From positions 1 through 33,166 of the forward strand of contig SCRC01000048.1 in the NCBI GenBank assembly GCA_004297945.1: 33,166 nucleotides of DNA, in the 5' to 3' direction. Source of the stretch: Candidimonas sp. (GTDB taxonomy: Bacteria > Pseudomonadota > Gammaproteobacteria > Burkholderiales > Burkholderiaceae_B). The notes under the pieces were generated by a model that did not search any database, had not been told where the DNA came from, and saw only the letters and a list, made by a program, of their open reading frames with translations. Made by a program: the position numbers and the translations under genes. This document shows, in pieces, positions 17,640 to 26,223 of the stretch (position 1 is the stretch's first letter; every line of letters begins with the position of its first letter).

Positions 17640-18857
17640 ATGTTGGCAAAAACATTCCATATCCTGCCCTTTGCACTCACCACACTTGCACTGTCGCTCG
17701 GCTTATCCACCGCGCAGGCGGCGCCTGCCGAGATTGTTCTGGGTACGTCTGTGCAACTGACTGGCGCCGACGCCAATACTGGCCGCTACTATCAAGACGC
17801 CTATAAATTTGCCATCGACAAAATCAACGCTGCGGGCGGCGTCAAAGTCGACGGAAAGCAGTACAAACTTGCACTAAAACTTTATGACAACCAGTCCGAC
17901 GTCAACCTAAGCGTGCGTCAGTACACACAGCTTGCCACGCAAGATAAGGTCAACTTCCTGCTGGGTGGGTTTGCCAGCAATTTCATGGTCGCCGATTCGG
18001 CCGTGTCAGAAAAATACAAAATCCCCATGGTTCAAGGCGGCGGCGCCTCCGATCAGATTTTTGCACGCGGCTTCAAATATATTTTTGGAACGCTCCCCGC
18101 AGCGAGCAATTACTTCGGCAGCACCATCGCCATGCTTAAAAAAGTAAAACCCGTTCCCGCCTCGGTAGCTCTGCTATACGCAGATGATTCCTTCGACGTC
18201 TCGGTCGCCAAAGGCACGCGTCCTTTGCTCAAAAAGGCCGGGTTGAATGTGACGGTAGACCAAAAATACAGCGATAACGCAAGCGATTTCAACTCTCTGC
18301 TCTCGGAAATCAAGTCGAAAAAGGTCGACGCCATCCTGGTATCCGGCCACGAAACCGGAATCTTGAATTTCGTCCGCCAGGCGAAAAGCCTGAACGTTTC
18401 TCCCAAAATGTATTCCTTCACGGTGGGCGTTCCCAGCCAGGATTTTCGCAAGGCACTGGGTAAAGATGCCGACTACGCGTTCGGTATGACCGCCTGGATT
18501 CCGGACGCCGCGCTAAAGGACAAATGGTTCGGCGACGCGGTCCAGTTCGAAGCGGCCTACAAAGCCAAATATGGCTACGAGCCTGATTACCACGCGGCCT
18601 CAGGCGCCAGCGACGTTGAAACCATCGTAAACGCCATCGAAAAAGCCAATTCGCTGAATCCTAAAAAAGTGCGTGACGCCATTGCTGCCAGTAATTTTGA
18701 AAGCCTGTATGGCAAGATCGCATTCAGCCCATCGGGGCAGATCAGCCTTGATCAAACCGTTATCCAGGTGCAAAACGGAGTGCTTAAAGCCGTATTCAAT
18801 GGCAAAAAATTTATGACTCCAGTTCAATATCCTATGCCCGCGTGGTCCGGCCGTTAA
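17640..18857 (+). CDS. ABC transporter solute-binding protein, branched-chain amino acid type
   Basis: A periplasmic receptor (Peripla_BP_6, LivJ/LivK-like) that delivers its ligand to the LivHMGF-type permease encoded next. The 405 residues start with a signal peptide (hydrophobic 8-22, ending TAQA with likely cleavage after residue 27). The mature part opens with [12 protein letters not shown] and contains [21 protein letters not shown] and YADDSFDVS, the usual ligand-lobe segments. AAAGGAG lies nine bases before ATG 17640. It is the first gene of a five-gene plus-strand operon. Ligand identity (branched-chain amino acid, amide, aromatic acid or other) cannot be read from the sequence. Confidence 0.94.
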   Translation: MLAKTFHILPFALTTLALSLGLSTAQAAPAEIVLGTSVQLTGADANTGRYYQDAYKFAIDKINAAGGVKVDGKQYKLALKLYDNQSDVNLSVRQYTQLATQDKVNFLLGGFASNFMVADSAVSEKYKIPMVQGGGASDQIFARGFKYIFGTLPAASNYFGSTIAMLKKVKPVPASVALLYADDSFDVSVAKGTRPLLKKAGLNVTVDQKYSDNASDFNSLLSEIKSKKVDAILVSGHETGILNFVRQAKSLNVSPKMYSFTVGVPSQDFRKALGKDADYAFGMTAWIPDAALKDKWFGDAVQFEAAYKAKYGYEPDYHAASGASDVETIVNAIEKANSLNPKKVRDAIAASNFESLYGKIAFSPSGQISLDQTVIQVQNGVLKAVFNGKKFMTPVQYPMPAWSGR

Positions 18858-18888
18858 ATCAGCATGACTATGACTAAGAGGAGTTAAC

Positions 18889-19752
18889 GTGGATTTACTT
18901 TTGCAAGTCCTCGTCAACGGAATCCTGCAAGGCGGGCTGTACGCCATTATGGCGCTCGGCCTGGCCTTGGTATGGGGCGTGTTGAATATTGTCAATCTGG
19001 CCCACGGCGCGTTTATTATGGTGGGCGCCTATATTTCCTGGCATCTGTTCACTTATTTGCATCTGGACCCCTTTTTAAGTCTGCCCATCACCGCAATCGT
19101 GATGTTTGGCTTGGGGTACGCGATTCAAAGAGGCGTATTGAATTTAATCACGCGCGCGCCGATGTTCAACACGCTGCTGATTACCTTCGGGTTTGAAGTC
19201 ATCCTTACATATCTGGCTCAGCTATTTTTCTCGGCGGACTTCAGGACGATCAATCCATCCTACGCCGGAAACAGCTTTACTCTCGGGGTGGTGACCATTC
19301 CGCTGGTGCGATTTGCCGCCTTCGGAGCGGCGCTTGTACTAACTTTGGCGATGTGGATTTTTCTGCTTCACACGCGGCTGGGGCGGGCGATTCGCGCCAC
19401 TGCGCAAAACCTGGTGGCGGCGCGGCTATACGGCGTCGAGCCTCGCCACCTGTACGCCGTTACTTTCGGGTTGGGGCTGGCCCTGGCGGGCGCCGCCGGC
19501 GGCCTGTACGGCACCGTATCGCAAATCAATCCTTATATCGGCGCGTCGCTCACCGTCAAGTCATTTGCCATCGCGATCGTCGGCGGACTGGATTCGCCGT
19601 TGGGAGCTATCGTTGGCGGCCTGATCATTGGCGTCGTAGAAGCGCTGACCGCGTTGTACATAGGACCCACCTACACCGACGTTGCGAGCTTCGGGATTTT
19701 GATACTGGTGCTTATCGTTCGACCTAGCGGTTTGCTGGGGAAAACAACATGA
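18889..19752 (+). CDS. livH: Branched-chain amino acid ABC permease, LivH type
   Basis: Inner-membrane subunit that, with the LivM-type subunit, forms the channel. The 287 hydrophobic residues have about eight membrane segments. LivH marks are QVLVNGILQGGLYAIMALGL at the start, NIVNLAHGAFIMVGAY, and the coupling-helix-like RAIRATAQNLVAARLYGVEP near 165-184. The start is GTG 18889-18891 with AAGAGGAG upstream, 31 bp after the solute-binding gene. It overlaps the next gene by four bases (ATGA). Confidence 0.94.
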   Translation: MDLLLQVLVNGILQGGLYAIMALGLALVWGVLNIVNLAHGAFIMVGAYISWHLFTYLHLDPFLSLPITAIVMFGLGYAIQRGVLNLITRAPMFNTLLITFGFEVILTYLAQLFFSADFRTINPSYAGNSFTLGVVTIPLVRFAAFGAALVLTLAMWIFLLHTRLGRAIRATAQNLVAARLYGVEPRHLYAVTFGLGLALAGAAGGLYGTVSQINPYIGASLTVKSFAIAIVGGLDSPLGAIVGGLIIGVVEALTALYIGPTYTDVASFGILILVLIVRPSGLLGKTT

Positions 19753-20696
19753 AAAAGTTATTGATCATTCTGATTCCAATCATCATCATCGTCTTGGGAC
19801 TATTGCCGTGGTACGGATCGGACGTCATCATCCAGTTCGGCATTAGCACCTTGCTGCTGGCGGTTCTGGCTCAGGGCTGGAATATTATCGGCGGCTATAC
19901 CGGTTATGCCTCGTTCGGCAATTCGGTCTTTTACGGCCTGGGCGCGTACGGCGTGGGCATTGCCATGGTTCAGTGGCACCTGCCATTTGCGTTTGGCATG
20001 GCCTTCGGTGTGCTGCTTGCCGTGGTATTTGCAGTGGTTCTGGGCCTGCCTGTGCTACGCCTGCGAGGCCATTATTTCGCCATTGCAACACTGGCCCTGG
20101 CTCTGGTCATGACCGCCATCGTGTCCAACATCCCGCTGGCCGGAGAAAACATTGGCTTGGTATTGCCTCCGCTAAATAACGATCGCTTTTTCTACGAGCT
20201 GTCGCTGGGCCTGCTGATCGTCACCACGCTTACCGTGTACTGGCTAGCACACAGCCGCTTCGGTTTTGGCCTGATCGCCATTCGTGAAAATGAAGAAGGC
20301 GCCGTGGTCATGGGGGTGAATACCACCCGCTACAAGGTGATGGCCTTCGCTCTGGCGGGCATTTTCACTGCCCTGGCCGGAGGCATCCACGCCTACTGGA
20401 TCACATTCCTGGATCCGGTGAGCGCTTTTGACCTGGGGCTCAATGTAAAAATGATCATCATGGCCGTATTCGGAGGCCCCGGCACGGTGTTGGGACCCAT
20501 CATCGGCTCATTCATCCTGTCGGCCATTTCTGAAGTCCTGTCGAGCGAAGTCACCAGCGTCGCAGGTGTGTTTTTTGGTGTGGTCATCGTCATTGCCGTC
20601 ATCCTCATGCCTCGCGGCCTGACCGACGTCATGCGTCGCTTTCACCTTTCGGGCTGGCGGTACTTCATCGAAAACATCCGGGCCAATCGCTTATGA
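19749..20696 (+). CDS. livM: Branched-chain amino acid ABC permease, LivM type
   Basis: Second inner-membrane permease subunit, 315 residues with about nine to ten membrane segments. Family features are QGWNIIGGYTGYASFGNSVF near 38-57, the coupling-helix segment FGLIAIRENEEGAVVMGVNT around 178-197, and the glycine-rich FGGPGTVLGPIIGSF. Start and stop overlap the flanking genes by four bases each, which implies translational coupling and fixed subunit ratios. Confidence 0.94.
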   Translation: MKKLLIILIPIIIIVLGLLPWYGSDVIIQFGISTLLLAVLAQGWNIIGGYTGYASFGNSVFYGLGAYGVGIAMVQWHLPFAFGMAFGVLLAVVFAVVLGLPVLRLRGHYFAIATLALALVMTAIVSNIPLAGENIGLVLPPLNNDRFFYELSLGLLIVTTLTVYWLAHSRFGFGLIAIRENEEGAVVMGVNTTRYKVMAFALAGIFTALAGGIHAYWITFLDPVSAFDLGLNVKMIIMAVFGGPGTVLGPIIGSFILSAISEVLSSEVTSVAGVFFGVVIVIAVILMPRGLTDVMRRFHLSGWRYFIENIRANRL

Positions 20697-21427
20697 CAGC
20701 TATACTCGAAGCACGTCACCTCACCCGTCGTTTCTCGGGCTTGCTGGCTGTCAACAACGTCAGCTTCACGCTTAACCAAGGTGAAATACTGGGCTTTATC
20801 GGCCCCAACGGAGCCGGAAAGACAACGCTCATCAGTCTGCTAAGCGGCACCCTGGCGCCGACCGAAGGCGAAGTCTTTTTTCTGGGCCAGCCCATCAATT
20901 CAGTTCCTGCTTATAAGCGGGCTCGTCTGGGCATAGGCCGGACCTTTCAGATCATGCGGCCCTTTCCTGGCCTGTCGGTGCTCGATAACGTGGCCGTCGG
21001 AGCGTTATTCGGGCGAGGTGGCGGCGAAAAAAAACTACGGATCGCCCGGGAAAAGGCCCGTGAATGCCTCAATTTCGTGGGTCTGGGCAAGCACACCGAC
21101 CATCGCGCCGAAGAGCTCGGCGGGCCGGATCGCAAACGGCTCGAATTGGCCAAGGCGCTGGCCATGCAACCGCAGGTTCTGCTGTGCGATGAAGTCATGG
21201 CTGGCTTGAACCTGGTCGAGATCGATGAGGTCATCGAGGTAATACGCAAAGTCCGCAGCCAGGGGATCAGCATTATCGTCATCGAGCATGTCATCAAGGC
21301 CATCAAGACCTTGTCCGATCGGATCATGGTGCTGCATCACGGCGAAAAAATCGCTGATGGCGCCCCCGACGAAGTGCTGTCGAACACGACTGTCGTCGAA
21401 GCTTATTTAGGAAAGAAACGCACATGA
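20693..21427 (+). CDS. livG: ABC ATP-binding protein, LivG type
   Basis: Cytoplasmic ATPase subunit of the importer, 244 residues. Walker A GPNGAGKT is at 37-44, the Q-loop at TFQIMRPF, Walker B ends in Asp166-Glu167, and the switch His lies in VIEHV. The ABC signature is unusual: the expected L-S-x-G-Q is replaced by LGGPDRKR at 142-149, and the residue after the catalytic Glu is Val rather than Pro (DEVMAGLN). As I recall, a LivG subfamily has the related L-x-x-x-DRKR-L-E form, so this is probably a lineage feature rather than decay. It overlaps livM and livF by ATGA. Confidence 0.92.
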   Translation: MTAILEARHLTRRFSGLLAVNNVSFTLNQGEILGFIGPNGAGKTTLISLLSGTLAPTEGEVFFLGQPINSVPAYKRARLGIGRTFQIMRPFPGLSVLDNVAVGALFGRGGGEKKLRIAREKARECLNFVGLGKHTDHRAEELGGPDRKRLELAKALAMQPQVLLCDEVMAGLNLVEIDEVIEVIRKVRSQGISIIVIEHVIKAIKTLSDRIMVLHHGEKIADGAPDEVLSNTTVVEAYLGKKRT

Positions 21428-22146
21428 GCACGAGCCCTACCCCCTTGCTGCGTATGAGTGGTGTGTCGGCAGGCTATGGAGAGATGTCGGTATTGAATAA
21501 TATCGACCTGGACATTTTCCCGTCTGAAATCGTCGCGCTGGTGGGTAGCAACGGCGCCGGCAAGACAACGCTGTTGCGTGTCCTGTCGCGCCTGCTCAAA
21601 TGCAGTGGCGAAATCCATTACAACGGCAAGCCCATCACCCAGCACACGCCCGACCAAGTTTTTGCGCTAGGCATGGTGCAAGTCCCGGAAGGGCGCCAGT
21701 TGTTCGACCGCATGTCTGTGCAGGACAACCTGCTGATGGGCGCCTATCACCGCCGCAACCGCGCCGACGTGGCACAGGATCTGGAAAAAATCTACGCGCT
21801 GTTTCCGCGCATGGCCGAACGGCGCAAGCAGATCGCCGGCAGCATGTCGGGCGGGGAACAGCAAATGTGTGCCATGGCACGCGCCATGATGGCCAAACCG
21901 ACACTGCTCATGGTCGACGAAATGAGCCTGGGGCTGGCGCCCATCATCGTCGACCAGCTTATGGATGTTCTGGTCAGCATCCGCGCGCAAGGAGTGACCG
22001 TACTGCTGGTGGAGCAAGACATACACTTGGCGCTGGCCACAGCCGACCGCGGCTATGTGGTCGAAACCGGCAAGATTGTGCGACAAGGCCCGGCCAAGGA
22101 ATTGATCGACGACCCGGCGCTGCAACAAGCCTATCTGGGTCTGTGA
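21424..22146 (+). CDS. livF: ABC ATP-binding protein, LivF type
   Basis: Second ATPase subunit, 240 residues. It has a fully canonical nucleotide-binding domain: Walker A GSNGAGKT (41-48), Q-loop VQVPEGRQLF, signature MSGGEQQM (141-148), Walker B LLMVDEMSLGL (Asp165, Glu166) and the switch His of VEQDIHLAL. It is the last gene of the operon. Its canonical motifs beside the odd LivG suggest the two composite ATP sites are not equivalent. Confidence 0.95.
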   Translation: MSTSPTPLLRMSGVSAGYGEMSVLNNIDLDIFPSEIVALVGSNGAGKTTLLRVLSRLLKCSGEIHYNGKPITQHTPDQVFALGMVQVPEGRQLFDRMSVQDNLLMGAYHRRNRADVAQDLEKIYALFPRMAERRKQIAGSMSGGEQQMCAMARAMMAKPTLLMVDEMSLGLAPIIVDQLMDVLVSIRAQGVTVLLVEQDIHLALATADRGYVVETGKIVRQGPAKELIDDPALQQAYLGL

Positions 22147-22149
22147 TGA

Positions 22150-22175
22150 GTGGCACCCACAAGGGGTGCCGCTTG
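22150..22175 (-). repeat. REP-like element, ACCC type, altered head
   Basis: Minus-strand copy 4 bp after the livF stop, stem GGCACCC / GGGTGCC intact. The head is CAAGC rather than GTAGC, so the GTAG foot is lost. It faces the plus copy at 22197. Confidence 0.85.
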
Positions 22176-22196
22176 ATTAACGACGGGTACGGTTTT

Positions 22197-22222
22197 GTAG
22201 CGGCACCCCTTGTGGCTGCCAT
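22197..22222 (+). repeat. REP-like element, hybrid stem
   Basis: Head GTAGC, left stem of the ACCC type (GGCACCC) but right stem of the AGCC type (GGCTGCC), leaving one C-C mismatch. Tail AT runs on into TTCT. It lies in the convergent livF / cysB-like gap. Confidence 0.88.
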
Positions 22223-22238
22223 TTCTCCCAAACGAAAC

Positions 22239-23186
22239 CTACAAAACCTTGACCTTATCGAGCGCCTTCTGCACGGCCTCGCGGGTCAATTCGGGTGCCA
22301 GCATCTCCAGCAGCACGTACACATAATCGCGCAGGAAAACGCCCGATTTGATAGCCACGTTGGTGACATGAGTGCCGAACAAATGCCCCACCGGCAAGCC
22401 TACCAGGCCTTTATCACGGCGCGGATCAAAAGCCATGCCTGCAATAATTCCAATACCCATCCCGACATCCACGTACGTTTTGATCACGTCGGCATCGATG
22501 GCCTCGAGCACGATATCGGGCGTTACGTCATGCTCGGCAAACACTCTGTCTATCGCCCTGCGGCCTGAAAAGGCGCGGTCGTAGGTCACAATGGGATATT
22601 GCGCCAGCTGTTCGAGCGTCAACTTGCGGGCAGCGCTGGATTTCAGTTCGGCCAGTGGATGATCGGGACGCACGACCACGGCGTGCTCCCAGGAATAAAC
22701 CGGCAAAGCCGCCAGGCCAGGCGTCTCGTCCAGCGTCTCCGTGGCAATGGCGACATCGGCCTGTTCATGCAGCACCATCTGCGCCAGATGCGGCGGATTG
22801 CCCTCGGCGAGCGACAGATGAACCTTGGGGAATTTCTTGCGAAATGCGGGGATGACTTTGGGCAAAACATAGCGCGCCTGAGCATGGGTACAGGCAATCA
22901 CCAGCCCACCCTCGTCACGGCGCGCAAACTCGTCGCTGACTTTTTTCAGATTATCGAGCTCACGCATGATGCGATCAATAACAACCGACACCACCGCGCC
23001 GGGCTTGGTCAGGCCTTTGATACGCTTGCCGTGGCGCTCGAAGATCTTCACGCCCAACTCGGCCTCAAGCTCAATAATGGCTTTGGATACGCCTGGCTGC
23101 GACGTATAGAGCGCACGCGCCGCTTCCGTCAGATTGAAATTGCGCCTTATGGTTTCGCGCACAAAGCGGAATTGCTGCAAGTTCAT
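22239..23186 (-). CDS. cysB: CysB-like LysR family regulator
   Basis: A 315-residue LysR-type DNA-binding regulator of the CysB/Cbl branch, which controls sulfate assimilation or alternative sulfur use. The winged helix-turn-helix is at 1-60 (FNLTEAARALYTSQPGVSKA, then ELGVKIFERHGKRIKGLT), typical of CysB. Effector-pocket residues of enteric CysB align well: Thr100, Gln103, Thr149, Trp166 and Thr201 are present, but the equivalent of Thr102 is Ala (THAQARY instead of THTQARY). ATG 23184-23186 has its AAGGG ribosome site inside a 10-bp hairpin. The gene lies 71 bp downstream of mmsA on the same strand; no sulfur gene is in the window. Confidence 0.9.
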   Translation of the reverse strand: MNLQQFRFVRETIRRNFNLTEAARALYTSQPGVSKAIIELEAELGVKIFERHGKRIKGLTKPGAVVSVVIDRIMRELDNLKKVSDEFARRDEGGLVIACTHAQARYVLPKVIPAFRKKFPKVHLSLAEGNPPHLAQMVLHEQADVAIATETLDETPGLAALPVYSWEHAVVVRPDHPLAELKSSAARKLTLEQLAQYPIVTYDRAFSGRRAIDRVFAEHDVTPDIVLEAIDADVIKTYVDVGMGIGIIAGMAFDPRRDKGLVGLPVGHLFGTHVTNVAIKSGVFLRDYVYVLLEMLAPELTREAVQKALDKVKVL

Positions 23187-23189
23187 AAA

Positions 23190-23213
23190 AATAGCCCTTT
23201 AGGAAGGGCTATT
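23190..23213 (-). promoter_or_regulatory. Hairpin enclosing the cysB-like ribosome binding site
   Basis: AATAGCCCTT and AAGGGCTATT form a perfect 10-bp inverted repeat with a 4-base loop, ending three bases before the ATG. On the mRNA the 3' arm holds AAGGG, the only good ribosome site, eight bases from the start codon, so pairing would hide it. It could equally be an autoregulatory operator in DNA. Confidence 0.65.
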
Positions 23214-23257
23214 GTATGTTATATGCAATCTATTGTTAATTATTTATAGTTATATAC

Positions 23258-24751
23258 TTACTTCATGGAGATAGTTGTATTGATCCCTTCGGTATGAGGC
23301 GACCAGCGCGCGGTAACGGTTTTGGTTTGCGTCCAGAAACGCACTCCCTCCTTGCCATTGGGACCCAGATCGCCCAGTTTTGAGCCGCGCGAGCCCGTAA
23401 AACTAAACCACGCGACCGGAACAGGAATAGGTAGATTAATACCGATATTGCCCACGTCGATATTATTCTGAAAATAACGCGCCACCCCGCCATCCTGCGT
23501 AAAAACGCCGACGCCATTGCCGTTGGGGTTATCGTTGATGAGCGCAATCGCCTCGTCGAGTGTGTCTACGCCCACGACGTCCAGGACGGGCCCAAACACC
23601 TCTTCGCGGTAAATAGCCATGTCGGCACTCACTCCACCGAATATCGTAGGCCCTACAAAATTGCCTTTCTCATAGCCAGGAACCTTGATATTGCGGCCAT
23701 CGAGCAGCAGCTTTGCGCCTTCATCCACACCTTGCTGAATCAGGCCTTCTACGCGTTTGCGTGCACCCTCTGAAACCAGCGGGCCCAGATCGGCATCGCG
23801 ATCAGAGCCCGCATCGACTTTAAGCTTTTTAGCCCGCTCGACAAAATCGGGCAGCCAATTGCGCGCCTCGCCCACCAGCACCGCGACCGACGTCGCCATA
23901 CAGCGTTGGCCCGCCGCGCCAAATGCCGCGCCAAGCAACTGGTTCAATGCCGCATCACGATCTGCGTCGGGCAAAATCACGCAATGGTTTTTAGCGCCCA
24001 TCCCGGCTTGACAGCGTTTTCCAGCGTCGGATGCACGACGATAAATCTCGGTGCCCACATGTGTGGAGCCAATAAAGGAGATCGCCTTGACATCGGGATG
24101 ATCACACAGGCCATTGGCAATGTCGGGGCCTCCATGGATTACATTGAGAACTCCTGGAGGCAACCCCGCTTCGAGCGCAAGCTCGGCCAATAGCATCGAC
24201 GAGCTGGGGTCTTGTTCGGAAGGTTTCAATACAAAGGTATTCCCGACCGTGACGGCCATGGGAAACATCCAGCATGGCAACATGATGGGAAAATTGAACG
24301 CCGTGATCCCCCCACACACACCAAGCGGATGAGTCAAGGTATAAACGTCAATACCTCTTGCTGCGTTCTCGGCGTACTCGCCCAGTTGCAAGGTCGCCAT
24401 GGAGCAAGCGTGTTCGATTGCTTCGAGGCCTCGGCCCACTTCGCCTTCGGCATCAGGCAGGGTTTTGCCGTGCTCGAGAGTGATCAGTTTGGCCAATTTT
24501 TTCGTGTTGTCGCGCACCAGTTTCTGTAAATTCAGCATGACATGCACGCGAGCCGCCTGGCTGGTATTACGCCACTGCCCAAAGGCTTTCTTGGAATCGG
24601 CTATCGCCAGATCCAGCTCTTCCCGGGTCGCAAACGGCACTTGCGCCACCACCTCCTGGGTGGCGGGATTGAGCACATCCCGCCAATCGGTTGTTTTTGA
24701 CTGGACCAGCTTGCCGCCAATCAGTAAAGGGATACGAGGTACGGCACTCAT
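23258..24751 (-). CDS. mmsA: Methylmalonate-semialdehyde dehydrogenase (CoA-acylating)
   Basis: MmsA oxidises methylmalonate or malonate semialdehyde with NAD and CoA to propionyl-CoA or acetyl-CoA, in valine, beta-alanine or inositol breakdown. The 497-residue ALDH-fold protein opens with PLLIGGKLVQSKTTDWRDVLNPATQ, the usual MMSDH start. It has ITAFNFPIMLPCWMFP, the nucleotide segment SFIGSTHVGTEIY and the catalytic Cys284 in GQRCMATS. GTRGSKLGDL-like and KEGVRFWTQTKTVT segments near the C-terminus also fit MMSDH (here FTGSRGSKLGDL). ATG 24749-24751 has AAGGAG upstream. It follows an orphan solute-binding protein gene by 74 bp and probably shares its transcript. No mmsB is present. Confidence 0.94.
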   Translation of the reverse strand: MSAVPRIPLLIGGKLVQSKTTDWRDVLNPATQEVVAQVPFATREELDLAIADSKKAFGQWRNTSQAARVHVMLNLQKLVRDNTKKLAKLITLEHGKTLPDAEGEVGRGLEAIEHACSMATLQLGEYAENAARGIDVYTLTHPLGVCGGITAFNFPIMLPCWMFPMAVTVGNTFVLKPSEQDPSSSMLLAELALEAGLPPGVLNVIHGGPDIANGLCDHPDVKAISFIGSTHVGTEIYRRASDAGKRCQAGMGAKNHCVILPDADRDAALNQLLGAAFGAAGQRCMATSVAVLVGEARNWLPDFVERAKKLKVDAGSDRDADLGPLVSEGARKRVEGLIQQGVDEGAKLLLDGRNIKVPGYEKGNFVGPTIFGGVSADMAIYREEVFGPVLDVVGVDTLDEAIALINDNPNGNGVGVFTQDGGVARYFQNNIDVGNIGINLPIPVPVAWFSFTGSRGSKLGDLGPNGKEGVRFWTQTKTVTARWSPHTEGINTTISMK

Positions 24752-24825
24752 TAATAGCTCCTTGGCGCATGCACCATGCGCTCAGTATGATAAACAGACG
24801 ATCACTCGGCGTTTTTATTGGCATC

Positions 24826-26034
24826 TTACTTCTTGACCAATGGACAGCTTGATTCGGACAAAGGTTGAAAGGCCTCTTTGGCAGGGATGGTCGCCAACAG
24901 TTTCGACATATCCCAAGGGCCCTTGGATTCAGCAGGCGTCTTGGCCTGGTACAAATACATATCGTGGATCACACGGCCATCGGCAAGAATGGAGGCATGG
25001 TGCATGATGGGATCGACGATAGGCAGTTTGCGCATTTCCGCCGCGACAACCTTGCCATCGATGGAATGCGACGCGGCCACAGCCTCCAGATAGTGTAAAA
25101 CACTTGAATAAACCCCAGCCTGCACCATGGTCGGTTTACGTTCGTGATACGCTTTGGCGTAACGCGCCGACCACTTGCGCGACGCATCATCCTGGTCCCA
25201 ATAAAAGCCATCGACATACGTCAGGCCCTGCGCGTCTTTTTGCCCTATGCCGTGCAAATCGGAGGCGAACAACAGCAACGCCACCATCTTCTGGCCGCCT
25301 TTGACGATGCCGAATTCACGCGCCTGCTTGACCGAATTCACCGCATCCTGGCCGGCGTTGGCAAACGCCACAACCTGGGCCTTGGATGCTTGCGCCTGCA
25401 ACAAGTAAGAAGCGAAATCGGTGGTGTTCAGCGGATATTGCACCGACCCGACCACCGTGCCGCCCAGATTCTTGACCATGACCGAAGCATTTTTTTGCAG
25501 TGAATGGCCAAAAGCGTAATCAACAGTGACGAAGAACCACGACTTGCCACCCTTCTTGATCATGGCCTTGACCCCGCCCACCGACTGGGAATAGGTATCG
25601 AACATCCAATGGAATCCCACCGGGGAACAACTTTTGTTGGTCAGGTCCGTAGTGGCCGGGCCGGAGTACATGGCAATTCTGTTCTTTTCGCGCACAATAG
25701 GCTGCACGGCCAGCGCTACCGCCGAATTGGTCAGGTCGGCAATGGCCGTAACGCCGTCCCGATCAAGCCATTGGCGCGCGATGGATGCCCCCACATCGGT
25801 TTTGTTTTGATGGTCAGCCGACACCAGGCCTATATGCATGCCTTTGCATACCGCTTTCAGGCAATCGTCGATAGCCATTTGCGCGGCCACCACCGAACCC
25901 GAGCCGCCCATCGAGGCATAAGGTCCGGACATATCCGTCAGAATGCCGATCTTGACATCCGGTGTTTTGGCCTGCACACCGGCCATCAGACCCATGCAAA
26001 GGCCCGCCATCATGGACAAGGAAAAAAATTTCAT
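24826..26034 (-). CDS. Orphan ABC solute-binding protein, Peripla_BP_6 type
   Basis: A periplasmic receptor of 402 residues with a signal peptide (hydrophobic 7-20, likely cleavage after VQA at 22). The mature start is VKIGILTDMSGPYASMGGSG and the hinge-type motifs SNAD-like WFFVTVDYAFGHSLQ and FANAGQDAVNSVKQAREFG follow. It differs clearly from the solute-binding protein at 17640 and belongs to the clade with a Cys pair (AIDDCLKAVCKG). There are no permease or ATPase genes beside it, so it must use transporter subunits from elsewhere, perhaps the Liv-type system 2.7 kb away. GGAGA precedes ATG 26032-26034. It sits first in a unit with mmsA, so its ligand may be a precursor of a semialdehyde. 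Confidence 0.9.
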   Translation of the reverse strand: MKFFSLSMMAGLCMGLMAGVQAKTPDVKIGILTDMSGPYASMGGSGSVVAAQMAIDDCLKAVCKGMHIGLVSADHQNKTDVGASIARQWLDRDGVTAIADLTNSAVALAVQPIVREKNRIAMYSGPATTDLTNKSCSPVGFHWMFDTYSQSVGGVKAMIKKGGKSWFFVTVDYAFGHSLQKNASVMVKNLGGTVVGSVQYPLNTTDFASYLLQAQASKAQVVAFANAGQDAVNSVKQAREFGIVKGGQKMVALLLFASDLHGIGQKDAQGLTYVDGFYWDQDDASRKWSARYAKAYHERKPTMVQAGVYSSVLHYLEAVAASHSIDGKVVAAEMRKLPIVDPIMHHASILADGRVIHDMYLYQAKTPAESKGPWDMSKLLATIPAKEAFQPLSESSCPLVKK

Positions 26035-26118
26035 GCATATCTCCGTTGATTATGTTCTTTTATATGTACCGTGACGCGAAGCATAGCCAGCCCGGCTGGC
26101 GTCCGCGGCCTGTCCAGT

Positions 26119-26186
26119 GTAGTTGTGTAAAAAACTTATTTCCATCACAATATTTGCACATCCGTTGCTAATAAATGCACAACTAC
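26119..26186. promoter_or_regulatory. Candidate LysR operator region
   Basis: The divergent gap holds GTAGTTGTG at 26119-26127 and its exact reverse complement CACAACTAC at 26178-26186. TGCACA also occurs twice as a direct repeat 21 bp apart (26155 and 26176). Such arrays between a LysR gene and a divergent target are typical of two-site tetramer binding. Confidence 0.5.
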
Positions 26187-26223
26187 CTGCCGCGACGAGC
26201 GCGGCCAAGATACCGAGGCGCAC

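Noticed and set aside
21600-22568. 322-codon frame overlapping livF and the end of the cysB-like gene
   Set aside because: It runs out of frame through livF and through the REP-like elements into antisense cysB; Arg/His-rich and without motifs.
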